A DNA stretch of 64,000 nt, from contig NZ_JABMKW010000016.1 in NCBI RefSeq assembly GCF_013204795.1, positions 434,001 through 498,000 on the forward strand, read 5' to 3'. Below, piece after piece: positions 35,517 to 44,340 of the stretch; the stretch's first letter is position 1, and every line of letters starts with the position of its first letter. The stretch is from Pedobacter panaciterrae. Its GTDB lineage: Bacteria > Bacteroidota > Bacteroidia > Sphingobacteriales > Sphingobacteriaceae. The notes under the pieces were generated by a model that was given only the letters and a program-made list of their open reading frames with translations, did not search any database and was not told the origin of the DNA. The position numbers and the translations under genes are program-made.

Positions 35517-36068
35517 ATGAGGTTATTATTCATGTTTACATTTTGCCTGTTTGCTATAACTGCAGTAGGCCAAACCAGTCCGGTATCTGATAAAGTAAAT
35601 GTTGTTTATGAAAAGGATGCTAAGAAGCTGCCAGCGGGAATCCAGCCTAAGTATTTTCTGGATAGTGTGCTGATCGGTTCCTGCCTTCCGCTCTTCAGTC
35701 AGGAAGAAATTAAAAACATTAATGTAAGTACTGATAGTAAAATCGGTGAAGTTTATGTAATGACTAAAAATCCCGGGGCATTCAGGTTCATGACCTTAGA
35801 TGAGATCAAAAACAAATATGTAAAATCTCCATCGCCTGCCACCTTGTATATGATAGATAATGACCTGGTAAAGGGCAATATAGCCAACCTTAAAATTGAT
35901 GAGAATTACATTCTAAATATTAATATTTTGTCTGAAAGTGATTTTGGTTCTTTAAAAGGAGCTGTAAAAGACATCGACATCATCAAGATCACCACTAAAA
36001 GCAAAGAAAACCTGGAGAGAGCAGGCCAGGTTTATATAAGAGGGACTGAGTTTCAGGCAGGGTTATAA
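35517..36068 (+). CDS. Secreted protein of unknown function
   Basis: 183 residues with a cleavable signal peptide (MRLLFMFTFCLFAITAVGQ). The mature part has no family motif I recognise. It includes two short repeats of a loosely similar VKDIDIIKITT and IGEVYVMTKN type, which may be beta-strand pairs. The codon use and A/T content resemble the neighbours. It lies 52 bases after the sulfatase on the same strand, so it may be co-transcribed with it. It ends 7 bases before the stop of the convergent esterase gene. No function is proposed. Confidence 0.6.
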   Translation: MRLLFMFTFCLFAITAVGQTSPVSDKVNVVYEKDAKKLPAGIQPKYFLDSVLIGSCLPLFSQEEIKNINVSTDSKIGEVYVMTKNPGAFRFMTLDEIKNKYVKSPSPATLYMIDNDLVKGNIANLKIDENYILNINILSESDFGSLKGAVKDIDIIKITTKSKENLERAGQVYIRGTEFQAGL

Positions 36069-36075
36069 AGCTGGG

Positions 36076-37476
36076 TTACCAGCTATCCGTCCTAAAGGGT
36101 TCAGCAGGCAATCCTTCTACGTTATACAAATTTCCCTCTGCTCTGTCTTTAAAGGCATATCTAACAGCGACCGGGCTTTTAACCGACTCACTGCTTACTA
36201 CTACCGTTTTGCCTTTAATTAATGCTTCGGCTGGATAAAACACCTTATCAATACCGGCGATCTCGAAAGAAATCAGCTTCTGATCATAAGCGGTCAGTCC
36301 GTTGGGGATTTCATCAAAGCTCAGCACCGCCTTGTCGCCCGTTATTTCTAAAGATTTATAAACCGGCCCCCTGAATACAATGCCTTGTTTGCCATAAGTA
36401 TTGTTAAGTGCCCAATAAGCCAGCCTTTTACTGATAATGGTTTTATCAGGCGGATGGATGGTAGTCATACTGCCCACATCAACACTAACCACCATTCCGG
36501 AGTTGGGTATCAGTTTCATTGCTCTTGATTGCGCTTCATACAAAAGCGGTATCTGATCAGCATGGTCCTTATACACGTTTGGTGCAATCTGCACATAGTA
36601 AAAAGGCCATTCACCGGAGTTCCATAGCTGTCGCCACTGCTTAACCATAGCCGCCATTTTTTTATCGTAAGTAAGTGGGTTCATCCTGTTATTTTCTCCC
36701 TGATACCATAATGTGCCTTTAATGGAATAACCAATAATCGGGTTGATCATGGCATTAAATAATACCCCCGGGTTGTTCTTGGTAATTTTAGCAGTATCGG
36801 CCGGAATTTTAAAATCATTGAATCCCTGCAGGCTGCTTGTGGTCATCCATGCTTCGATGTCTGTACCCCCAAATGCCGATTGGATAATTCCAACAGGGAC
36901 TTTTAGTCTTTTCTGAAGTATCCTTGCAAATTGATAACCAACCGCACTAAACTCTTTAACTGAGGCTGCATCGGCACTTTCCCATTTGGCATCCAATTGT
37001 GTTTGCGGGGTTTTAGACATTTTCTTTTCTACTCTGAACAACCTGATGCCCGGCTCATCGGCATCCATTAATATCTCGTTGGAATTCAAAATTGGCTGAT
37101 TGGCATATCCCTTCACGGGCATTTCCATATTTGACTGGCCAGAGCACAACCATACTTCTCCAATAAAAACATCATCCACTACCAGTTTACTGCCATCGTT
37201 AAAAGTAATTTTATAAGGCCCACCGGCTTTAGGGGTGGTTACAGCCAGCCTCCATGTTCCTTCCTTTGTGGTGTTAATATTGTATACTTTTTGGTTCCAC
37301 GAGGTCTGTACGGTTACTTTTGCATTGGCTTTGGCTGTACCCCATAAGGTAACATTGCTTTGCTGCTGTAATACCATGCCACTGGAAATGATGGCCGGCA
37401 AGGTTACATTTGCTTTAAGAACTGTGGTATTCCATAAAAGCATTACAGATACCAGGACAATAAAATGTTTTTTCAT
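36076..37476 (-). CDS. Sialate O-acetylesterase (secreted)
   Basis: A secreted esterase of 466 residues from the ATG at 37474-37476 (MKKHFIVLVSV, a signal peptide). An upstream in-frame ATG at 37494 overlaps the MFS gene and adds six residues before the signal sequence. The catalytic block is CSGQSNMEMPVKGY near residue 113, with Ser of GQSN as nucleophile in the SGNH-like fold; LWYQGENNR lies near residue 265. The family removes 9-O-acetyl groups from sialic acids so that sialidase and lyase can act. It is the last gene of the sialic acid operon. It overlaps or directly follows the MFS stop, which fits translational coupling. Confidence 0.9.
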   Translation of the reverse strand: MKKHFIVLVSVMLLWNTTVLKANVTLPAIISSGMVLQQQSNVTLWGTAKANAKVTVQTSWNQKVYNINTTKEGTWRLAVTTPKAGGPYKITFNDGSKLVVDDVFIGEVWLCSGQSNMEMPVKGYANQPILNSNEILMDADEPGIRLFRVEKKMSKTPQTQLDAKWESADAASVKEFSAVGYQFARILQKRLKVPVGIIQSAFGGTDIEAWMTTSSLQGFNDFKIPADTAKITKNNPGVLFNAMINPIIGYSIKGTLWYQGENNRMNPLTYDKKMAAMVKQWRQLWNSGEWPFYYVQIAPNVYKDHADQIPLLYEAQSRAMKLIPNSGMVVSVDVGSMTTIHPPDKTIISKRLAYWALNNTYGKQGIVFRGPVYKSLEITGDKAVLSFDEIPNGLTAYDQKLISFEIAGIDKVFYPAEALIKGKTVVVSSESVKSPVAVRYAFKDRAEGNLYNVEGLPAEPFRTDSW

Positions 37477-37486
37477 ACCACTAAAT

Positions 37487-38725
37487 TTATACATTATTCT
37501 TTTTTAGTTTCACCGCAAATAACGACCATGTGGCCAATAGCATTGCAACTGCTGAAACCTGATAGACAATAGAAAGATCAACCTGAGCATCTTTTAATGC
37601 ACCACCAACATACACCATTAAACCACCAATAATTGTACTTAGAAAATTAAGGAATCCATAACCTGTGGCGATGTATCTTCCATCGGCCACTTGTCGTAAT
37701 ATCGGCATTAAATTCGCGTCATTAAACCCTCTTGCCAAACCAAAGACAAGCATGGCAATAATGGCGATGCTGAAGACATTTGTAGAGGCCATTAGAAACA
37801 AGAAAGGCGCACCAAGTGTAAAACCAATGATGAGCATGTACAAACGGCCCCTGTTATTTTTTCGGGTCCATCTATCGGCCAGAATCCCCCCCACAATTAC
37901 GCCCACAAAGGAACCGATCTGGATATAGCCTGTTGCCGAAATACCGGCCTGGCCAAGATTAAGGTTAAAATGGTCTTTTAGAAACGTTGGCAGCCAGCCA
38001 TAAACAAGCCAGTTTACAATACCCAATATGGCAAAATAGAACAACAGGATAAAGAAAGAGGCTTCACTAAAAAGTACTTTTAAAGCTCCTGTAAGGCTAA
38101 TTTTCGGCATTACCTCTTCTTCTCCTTCTGTAACCACAACAGGATCAGGCTTATGGTCCCTCAACACATACAACAGGATCAGGGAATACACAATACCTAC
38201 AATTCCAAAAACATGGAATCCGGAACGCCAGCCCCACAATTCGGCAATATATCCGCCTAAGCCACCAAGTGCCAGACCTGCATATAAACCACTCATATGC
38301 AAGCCCGTTGCAAGGGAACGGGTTTTTCCTTTATGATAATCGGTAATTAAAGCCAGTGCCGCAGGGATATAGCAAGCCTCGCTTACGCCCATTAAAAAAC
38401 GGGCAGCCAGCATTTCGTGAAATGAGGTGGTAAAGCCGGTCCATAAAGTAACCACCGACCAAACCATTACACTAAAAACAATTACCTTTTTTCTGCTGTA
38501 CCTATCGGCAAAGTAACCGCCAAAAGGACTTAAAAAACCGTAAGACCATAAGAATACAGAGGTAAGCAATCCAAATTGTGCATCAGTTAAATTGAAATCT
38601 GTAACAATAGGATCGCGCATCGAGGTAATTAAAATGCGATCCAGATAGTTTAAAAAAGCTACTATCCATAGCATGGCTACAATGATCCACGAGTAGAAGG
38701 AGGTAGTTTGTCCGGAATTCTTCAT
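37487..38725 (-). CDS. MFS transporter, sialic acid or hexuronate type (ACS family)
   Basis: A 412-residue inner-membrane protein with 12 predicted helices. Motif A appears as GGYFADRYSRKKVIVFS (about residues 68-84), the N-terminal LNYLDRILI (about 25-33) is typical of anion:cation symporters, and FLMGVSEACYIPAALAL lies at about 110-126. The second-half motif A, GGILADRWTRKNNRG, is near residue 275. The ACS family carries sugar acids with protons. Within this operon the natural substrate is N-acetylneuraminate freed in the periplasm. It overlaps the mutarotase gene by 4 bases and the esterase region closely. Relatives include NanT-like porters, but substrate assignment is from context. Confidence 0.88.
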   Translation of the reverse strand: MKNSGQTTSFYSWIIVAMLWIVAFLNYLDRILITSMRDPIVTDFNLTDAQFGLLTSVFLWSYGFLSPFGGYFADRYSRKKVIVFSVMVWSVVTLWTGFTTSFHEMLAARFLMGVSEACYIPAALALITDYHKGKTRSLATGLHMSGLYAGLALGGLGGYIAELWGWRSGFHVFGIVGIVYSLILLYVLRDHKPDPVVVTEGEEEVMPKISLTGALKVLFSEASFFILLFYFAILGIVNWLVYGWLPTFLKDHFNLNLGQAGISATGYIQIGSFVGVIVGGILADRWTRKNNRGRLYMLIIGFTLGAPFLFLMASTNVFSIAIIAMLVFGLARGFNDANLMPILRQVADGRYIATGYGFLNFLSTIIGGLMVYVGGALKDAQVDLSIVYQVSAVAMLLATWSLFAVKLKKNNV

Positions 38726-39786
38726 TTGTAAGTTGCGATTAATACGTTAGGGGTTCTCACTGCAGGTCTGATTTCGCCACCGGGAATAATTACATTTCCG
38801 TTCCAGACTGTTAAAGTTGTAGTTACAGGCGGCCGGGTAGCAAATGCCTTTCCATCAGAGGTCCAGGTATTGGTAAGCGTATTATAATTTAAAATTCTAT
38901 TTGAAAAGCCAGGGTGTTTTTCTTTTAATACCGCAGCGCTTGCGGCTAGTTTACCATCATCGCCACCAAATATTTGTAATGAGGATTGCCCTAAAGCATA
39001 AGCAGGCGTTGGAGCCGCCGCTACCGAAGCCGGAAGGTCTGCTATCTTCTTCCATCCTGTTTCGGGCTGATACCGATAAGCATCTTTTAAATACTCGCGG
39101 TTGCCATCGATCAGTGCTACCCCGCTAAACAGGTAAAATGCGTCACCTTGTGCACCGGCAACGCTAAGCATTCGTGGGGCGCCCAGCCAGGTTGGCAATA
39201 CCTTCCAGCCCTTTTCAATTGCATTAAGATCCAATGCCCAGAAATTAGCTCCGGCAACCTTATCATCTGGTTTCTCAATTCCGCCGGCAACATAAATTAC
39301 ACTTCCAACCAGCGCCGCCGATGTATTTGCAATTGCATGAGGCAGGTTTGGCAAGTTGACGGTTTCAATTTTCCCGTTCTTATAATTCAGCATAAACACT
39401 TCTGCACGGTGGCCTTTTTCATTACTGCCGCCAAGAATAATTAAGGCATCTTTCCAGTTTATGGAAGCCCCGTAGCCTAATGGATAGGGTAATTTACCTG
39501 CTTCTTTCCATTTCCCTTTTGGGTTTTCGAGAACAAAAATATGATCGTGCCATGCCTTGGCAGAGCCCGTCCACGGTGCACCGCCATCAGGGAAATTTGC
39601 ACCACCTGCAACCAGTAATGCGCCATTGGAAACACCAGCAAAAGAACCTGCAAAACCTACGCGATCGGGAACCGGCGGCAGGTTGCTCCATAATAAGCCA
39701 GACCTGGAGACCTGCTGCGCCAGCCCTTTATTTAAGAGTATAGTCATAAAAAAAATAAGAAGAAGATTAAAGTACCTGTTCATCAT
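38722..39786 (-). CDS. nanM: Cyclically permuted mutarotase (N-acetylneuraminate epimerase NanM-like)
   Basis: A 354-residue secreted protein (signal peptide to about residue 24, ending GLAQ) with a six-bladed kelch-like propeller: repeated GG near strand ends in LLVAGGANFPDGGAPW (about 58-73), LIILGGSNEKGHR, IYVAGGIEKPDD and LQIFGGDDGKL. NanM turns the alpha anomer of sialic acid released by sialidase to the beta form that dominates in solution, speeding uptake. The Arg and Glu residues expected for NanM are not mapped here. It overlaps NanA by 1 base and the porter by 4. 'Cyclically-permuted mutarotase' is the family name I recall. Confidence 0.9.
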   Translation of the reverse strand: MMNRYFNLLLIFFMTILLNKGLAQQVSRSGLLWSNLPPVPDRVGFAGSFAGVSNGALLVAGGANFPDGGAPWTGSAKAWHDHIFVLENPKGKWKEAGKLPYPLGYGASINWKDALIILGGSNEKGHRAEVFMLNYKNGKIETVNLPNLPHAIANTSAALVGSVIYVAGGIEKPDDKVAGANFWALDLNAIEKGWKVLPTWLGAPRMLSVAGAQGDAFYLFSGVALIDGNREYLKDAYRYQPETGWKKIADLPASVAAAPTPAYALGQSSLQIFGGDDGKLAASAAVLKEKHPGFSNRILNYNTLTNTWTSDGKAFATRPPVTTTLTVWNGNVIIPGGEIRPAVRTPNVLIATYK

Positions 39787-40697
39787 CAGGATTGTTTAAC
39801 GATATCGAAAAATCCGATCTCATCAAGGGATGTTTTAAATTGTGCCGCTTGTGCATCTGAAAGAGGCTCAAGAGGTAATCTGCAAGTACCTAACTCCAGT
39901 CCCTCCATTTTCATGATGGCCCGCTGTGCAGGAATTGGCGGATATTTAACCAAAGCACGAACCATATTTACCGAATGCAGCTGCATGGCTGCTGCTTCCT
40001 CCTGCTTTCCTTCATTGTAAAGCTTTATTACTTTCAAATACAGTGGAGCAGCGAAGGTATAGGTGCTGCCAATAGCCCCCTTTGCCCCTACTGCAAGTGC
40101 AGGAAGCAACATTTCATCGTAACCAAAAAGGATATCAAATTTTCCGTTCTTATAATTCAGACAGGCCTGGTATTCATGCAAGGTAGAGGCGGTATACTTA
40201 ATCCCGGCAAGGTTAGGAATTACCTTTTCTGCCTGCTCCAAAAAGGTGATCATATCCATACCTACCCCGGTAAGGGTTGGGATGCTATAGTAATAAAATG
40301 GTGTATTGGGTGCGGCTGATGCAATCTCCGCCATGCTCTTAACAAGATTATCAACACTTGTTGGTTTAAAATAAAAAGCGGAAACAGAAGAAATGGCATC
40401 GGCACCAATCTGCTCCGCATGAGCTGCAAGCTTGCGGCATTCCTGAATGGAGCTATGCCCTACATGCACCAGTACAAGGATACGTTTGGCCGCAGCCTTC
40501 ACATAAGCTTCGGCAATAGCCATCCGCTCTTCAATTGTAAGGTTTGGCCCTTCGCCATTGGTGCCGCAAATAAAAACGCCAGATAATCCATCAGCTATCA
40601 TTTTGTCGACTATCGTTGGGATAATGTCTAAATTAATTGTTCCATCTTCACGATAAGCCGCAAAAGTGGCGGCTATTAATCCGGTTATTTTGTTCAT
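39786..40697 (-). CDS. nanA: N-acetylneuraminate lyase
   Basis: A 303-residue class I aldolase of the DHDPS/NAL family. It cleaves N-acetylneuraminate into pyruvate and N-acetylmannosamine in the cytoplasm. Seen are ICGTNGEGPNLTIEER (about residues 42-57), the family signature with the carboxylate-binding GT, FYYYSIPTLTGV (about 133-144) with the catalytic Tyr, and GIKYTAS with Schiff-base Lys167. Full length for the family. It overlaps the mutarotase gene and sits 25 bases after the internal sialidase. The YYYSIP and FGYDEMLLP segments resemble true NanA more than DapA, so NanA is favoured over DHDPS. Confidence 0.92.
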   Translation of the reverse strand: MNKITGLIAATFAAYREDGTINLDIIPTIVDKMIADGLSGVFICGTNGEGPNLTIEERMAIAEAYVKAAAKRILVLVHVGHSSIQECRKLAAHAEQIGADAISSVSAFYFKPTSVDNLVKSMAEIASAAPNTPFYYYSIPTLTGVGMDMITFLEQAEKVIPNLAGIKYTASTLHEYQACLNYKNGKFDILFGYDEMLLPALAVGAKGAIGSTYTFAAPLYLKVIKLYNEGKQEEAAAMQLHSVNMVRALVKYPPIPAQRAIMKMEGLELGTCRLPLEPLSDAQAAQFKTSLDEIGFFDIVKQS

Positions 40698-40722
40698 ATA
40701 TATTAGATTGTTTGTTGATTAT

Positions 40723-41889
40723 TTATTTCTCCTTGGGAGTTGTAAGCCATTTAGCGTTAAACCTTTTAAGCACCATGGAATAATTAAAGTCGTTGCTGGT
40801 ATTGGTTTCGTACAGGCAATAAATGGTTCCATCTGGTGTAACAGCCACATCAGAATAGCCTGATGAACCCGCATTGATCACTTTCTTTACCGCCCAGGTT
40901 TGTCCTTCATCATAACTAACTCTGGCAGTAAGGTTTTTGCGTGGCGGTTTAGGTACGTCTTTGGTATCTGGGTTGATAAAAAGCATACCGGATTTCTGTT
41001 TATCCTGCAACCTGATGATGGTAGCCATGCATATTGGCTCGTATAATTCTTCGTCAAATACAGGCTTTGTCCATCCGCTTATTCCATCATTGCTATAGCT
41101 GATTCCTCTGCGGTGCTCATCAGAAGTATTTCTGATGTTTACCATCACACGGCCATCATTAAGTTCAATTGCCATGGTTTCACTTGGGTTTTTAAACTCC
41201 GGGGTGTTGCCGGCAATGATGGCACCACGTTTCCAGGTCTTACCCAGATCATCACTATAAATTGTAGCAATGCAAGATGGCGCATGGCTTCTTCTTGGTG
41301 TAGTTTTAGCAGGATCGCTTAACCATACAGGCACCAGCAGCCGACCATTTTTTAACTGTATGCTGTGGCCCGGGCCAGGTGCCAGTACTTTCCAGTTATA
41401 CTCTGGCTTGAAGGCCTCAAACGCATAGGTAATGTCTATTGCAGGGCTCCACGTTTTACCCTCATCTGTAGAACGGGTATAGTAAGCAGTAGCATAATCA
41501 CGCTGATACAGCAGGTGAATGGTACCATCGCGATCTACAATTGGTGTAGCATTACTTGTTGGCTGTCCGCTTTTCCTTGCGGCAATCACTACATTACTTT
41601 CCCAGGTGCGTCCTCCGTCAGTGCTTCGGCGCATCAGCAGGTCCATATCAGCCCAATCGCTGGCAGTACCTATCCTTCCCTCACAAAATGCAAGCAATGT
41701 TCCTTTTTTGGTTGCTACCAATGCAGGTATCCGCATGGAGGCATATTCCCCTCCGGGTGAAAAGACCAGGGTACTGTCAAGCAATGCCCGATCGGCAGCG
41801 CCTTTTCTTGTTTTACATCCATTGCCAATCATGAGCAATACCAAGCTGGTACAAATTAGGATAAAGCAGTTTCTTAGTGTTTTTTGCAT
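40723..41889 (-). CDS. Exo-alpha-sialidase (GH33-like), internal gene
   Basis: A 388-residue exported sialidase; the signal segment ends near IGNGC, a weak lipobox. An RIP motif (SMRIPAL, about residues 53-59) supplies one of the sialate-binding arginines. At least four Asp-box-like turns are visible: STDGGRTW, STDEGKTW, SDDLGKTW and SYDEGQTW, all of S-x-D-x-G-x-T-W type. CEGRIGTASDWADMDLL carries the acid/base Asp region. This is a six-bladed propeller that removes terminal sialic acid. It lies 11 bases after the DHDPS-like gene and 25 before NanA. Its presence with a second sialidase at the operon head suggests different linkages or locations. Confidence 0.92.
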   Translation of the reverse strand: MQKTLRNCFILICTSLVLLMIGNGCKTRKGAADRALLDSTLVFSPGGEYASMRIPALVATKKGTLLAFCEGRIGTASDWADMDLLMRRSTDGGRTWESNVVIAARKSGQPTSNATPIVDRDGTIHLLYQRDYATAYYTRSTDEGKTWSPAIDITYAFEAFKPEYNWKVLAPGPGHSIQLKNGRLLVPVWLSDPAKTTPRRSHAPSCIATIYSDDLGKTWKRGAIIAGNTPEFKNPSETMAIELNDGRVMVNIRNTSDEHRRGISYSNDGISGWTKPVFDEELYEPICMATIIRLQDKQKSGMLFINPDTKDVPKPPRKNLTARVSYDEGQTWAVKKVINAGSSGYSDVAVTPDGTIYCLYETNTSNDFNYSMVLKRFNAKWLTTPKEK

Positions 41890-41900
41890 TTGGGAAAATA

Positions 41901-42839
41901 TTAAACTTGGTTAGTAAAAACTTCAGGTAAAAGTTCAGCACATTTTTCTCTTACCGGCAGTACCTCTGCCTGTGGTATCCATTTATAGGGCCAGCGCAGG
42001 CGGGTACTTATGGGCGTCCAACCACCTACAGCCGCCATAAATTTATCAACAGCCTGGTTGGAGTATCCTTTATCTCTAATATAAGGAACAATACACTCCT
42101 CCATAAATTGCTGGATTCGGGCCTGCAGCTCAAAGGGATCTCCGCTGTGGTTTGCAATGTTATTATACCAGCGCTGTGCAAGCCCCGGACTTAAACAAGC
42201 TACATTGGAATAAGCACCATGGGCACCGTTTGCAATTCCCGTGGCCAGATGATGGCCGGGAATAAACACAGAAAACGGGATATTTATTGCATTCATTTCC
42301 TTGTACCACTGCTCATCGCCACCAGCAACTTTGCATCCTGCCAGAGGGATACCTGCTTCAAGTATTTCTGCAAATTCTTTCGGCAGAAGTTTTCTTTTGG
42401 CATGCGGAGGGTTGTATAAGATCAGCTTTATGGGATCGGCGGCCGCGCATATCACCTTTAAAAAGTCAATGATCTCTTCCATGGATGGCACAAACCAATC
42501 GGGCAAAATGATCTGTATGGCAGAGGGCTGCAGTGCCTTAGCGCGCTTAACCCTTTCCAGTGATATTTTAGGGCTCATATGCGAGCAGCCAATTTGAAAT
42601 GGCATACCTGCAGCATTACATTTTGTTGCAAGGATGCCATTTACTTTATCAAATTCCTGCTCGGTCTGGTTATAGAATTCGCCGGCCGTACCATTAGAAT
42701 AGATTCCATTTACGTTACTGGCAATCAATACATCAATTTCACTTTCCAGCTGCTCATAATTGATGCTGTCGTCATTGTTGATCGGAAGCAGCAAGGTTGC
42801 CCAATTGCCATAAATTTCATCTGCCTTTAGTGGAGTCAT
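41901..42839 (-). CDS. DHDPS/NAL-family aldolase of unknown substrate (second aldolase of the operon)
   Basis: A 312-residue class I aldolase paralogous to but clearly different from NanA. It has the fold signature YSNGTAGEFYNQTEQEF (about residues 47-63), LILYNPPHAK (about 138-147) with the catalytic Tyr, and the Schiff-base lysine K170 in GCKVAGGDEQWY. The C-terminal half (QAVDKFMAAVGGWTPISTR) is longer than in DapA. It lies 21 bases after SusD and 11 before the internal sialidase. The substrate is likely a 2-keto sugar acid. Candidates are another nonulosonate, KDN-like or oxidised sialic acid, but none can be proved from the sequence. Confidence 0.85.
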   Translation of the reverse strand: MTPLKADEIYGNWATLLLPINNDDSINYEQLESEIDVLIASNVNGIYSNGTAGEFYNQTEQEFDKVNGILATKCNAAGMPFQIGCSHMSPKISLERVKRAKALQPSAIQIILPDWFVPSMEEIIDFLKVICAAADPIKLILYNPPHAKRKLLPKEFAEILEAGIPLAGCKVAGGDEQWYKEMNAINIPFSVFIPGHHLATGIANGAHGAYSNVACLSPGLAQRWYNNIANHSGDPFELQARIQQFMEECIVPYIRDKGYSNQAVDKFMAAVGGWTPISTRLRWPYKWIPQAEVLPVREKCAELLPEVFTNQV

Positions 42840-42860
42840 TTTATTCTGAATTGCGATAAA

Positions 42861-44330
42861 TTAATATCCTTCTGTTTGTTTAATGTTAGGATTATTTGCA
42901 AATACCGTAGTATTTAGCGGCCAGAACAACGGAGTAGTTTTACCAACCAGGTTAGGAACATAGGTATACACATTAATGGTTCCCCCTTTATGAAAACGGA
43001 CAAGATCGTACCAGCGCTTGTTCTCAAAAAACAACTCACGACCACGTTCATCAAGGATTTCACGCTCTACATCGCTCTTAATGGTAGATGCGGTATAGTT
43101 CCCTGTATTGGCCCTTTGTCTTACTTTGTTCAGGTATTCAATTGCCAATGGTATGTTATTTAATCCGGCGTAAGCCTCTGCCTTCATCAAAAAGATATCC
43201 GACAAGCGATAGATGATCAGGTCATTATCAGAAACACGGCCATCGGCATAGATGTTTCCGGAATATTTGGTGATCCATGAAATTTTCGGACCGCTTGCCT
43301 GCAGTTCCGTAATCCAGGTATATGGGATTCTTTTATCATCAGGGTTGGTAAATAAAGCTTTTGATTTTGGGCTAATCTGATAAGCACCCTGTCCATTTGC
43401 TGAGGTTTGCGCATAAGGGATTTTATCCAGATTCAATGCCCCATCAACCCCTGTTAGATAAGGAAGTGCATTTACACCATAATTGCCCCCAGCCTCATCC
43501 CTTTGAAAGTAAGCTGCCAGTGCCACCTCAGGATTGGTAGCTGCCCTTACCCCGGTTACATTTTTATAATCCTGGTTTAGGGTTAATCCCGATGCTTCTA
43601 CCTCAGTAATTGCCGCAGCGGCAGCGGTAAGGTCAGCATCGCCACCACCAAGTACTTTTGCATTCCATAAGTATGCATCTGCCTTTAGTGCCATTGCTGA
43701 TCCATATGCAAAGCGATATTTAGAAGGATAAGCGGTTTTTGAAAATCCACTTATAGCAGTAAAATTCTGGATGGCCAGATCCAGATCTGACTGGATCTGC
43801 TTCAAAACATCCACAGCTGTTGCCCTTGGCAGCAAAGGCACATTTTCATCTTCAACTGCGGTAAGCATTAAAGGCGCATCGCCAATGATGCGGGTAAGGT
43901 TAAAATAGAAATAGGCCCTTAAAGAATAGGTTTCTGCAAGGATCCTTCTCTTCGCATCCGGATTGCTTGCAAAAGAAAATCCTTCGATCTTTTTTAGCAA
44001 TAAGTTGCAATGTCCGATGGCTTTGTACCAATCGTTATAATTAATTGCACCTGAAGAAGGTGTAATGATCTGACTCCACGATACTCCAAACCTGGAATTA
44101 AGCGCAGCAACCAGTTCCTCGCTACGCTCAGTGCCGTACACAATATTATTGGCAAACAAACGCATATAAGTATAGATACCGGTAACGTATGGTTCAAAAT
44201 CATTCTCATTTTTAAAGAATACCTCATCGGTGATACTGGATTGAGGATCTACTTCGAGCAGCTTTTTACAACCAGGAGATATGGCTGACAGAGATACTAT
44301 GGCTATTATAATTAATGTAATCTTTTTCAT
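42861..44330 (-). CDS. SusD/RagB-family lipoprotein, sialoglycan type
   Basis: A 489-residue SusD homolog with a lipobox-like SPGC (about residues 18-21) followed by KKLLEVDPQSSITDEVFF, a standard SusD start. TPR-like helices include AETYSLRAYFYFNLTRIIGD (about residues 131-150), and RLSDIFLMKAEAYAGLNN and EREILDERGRELFFENKRWY are the late signatures. It starts 10 bases after the SusC stop. By operon position it binds sialic acid or a sialylated glycan at the surface. It is shorter than the first SusD of the window (552). Confidence 0.94.
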   Translation of the reverse strand: MKKITLIIIAIVSLSAISPGCKKLLEVDPQSSITDEVFFKNENDFEPYVTGIYTYMRLFANNIVYGTERSEELVAALNSRFGVSWSQIITPSSGAINYNDWYKAIGHCNLLLKKIEGFSFASNPDAKRRILAETYSLRAYFYFNLTRIIGDAPLMLTAVEDENVPLLPRATAVDVLKQIQSDLDLAIQNFTAISGFSKTAYPSKYRFAYGSAMALKADAYLWNAKVLGGGDADLTAAAAAITEVEASGLTLNQDYKNVTGVRAATNPEVALAAYFQRDEAGGNYGVNALPYLTGVDGALNLDKIPYAQTSANGQGAYQISPKSKALFTNPDDKRIPYTWITELQASGPKISWITKYSGNIYADGRVSDNDLIIYRLSDIFLMKAEAYAGLNNIPLAIEYLNKVRQRANTGNYTASTIKSDVEREILDERGRELFFENKRWYDLVRFHKGGTINVYTYVPNLVGKTTPLFWPLNTTVFANNPNIKQTEGY

Positions 44331-44340
44331 AATTGGTTTT

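Noticed and set aside
37477..37494. Upstream start for the esterase (MYKFSG)
   Set aside because: It would put extra residues before the signal peptide and overlaps the MFS gene end. The ATG at 37474-37476 gives a normal signal sequence.
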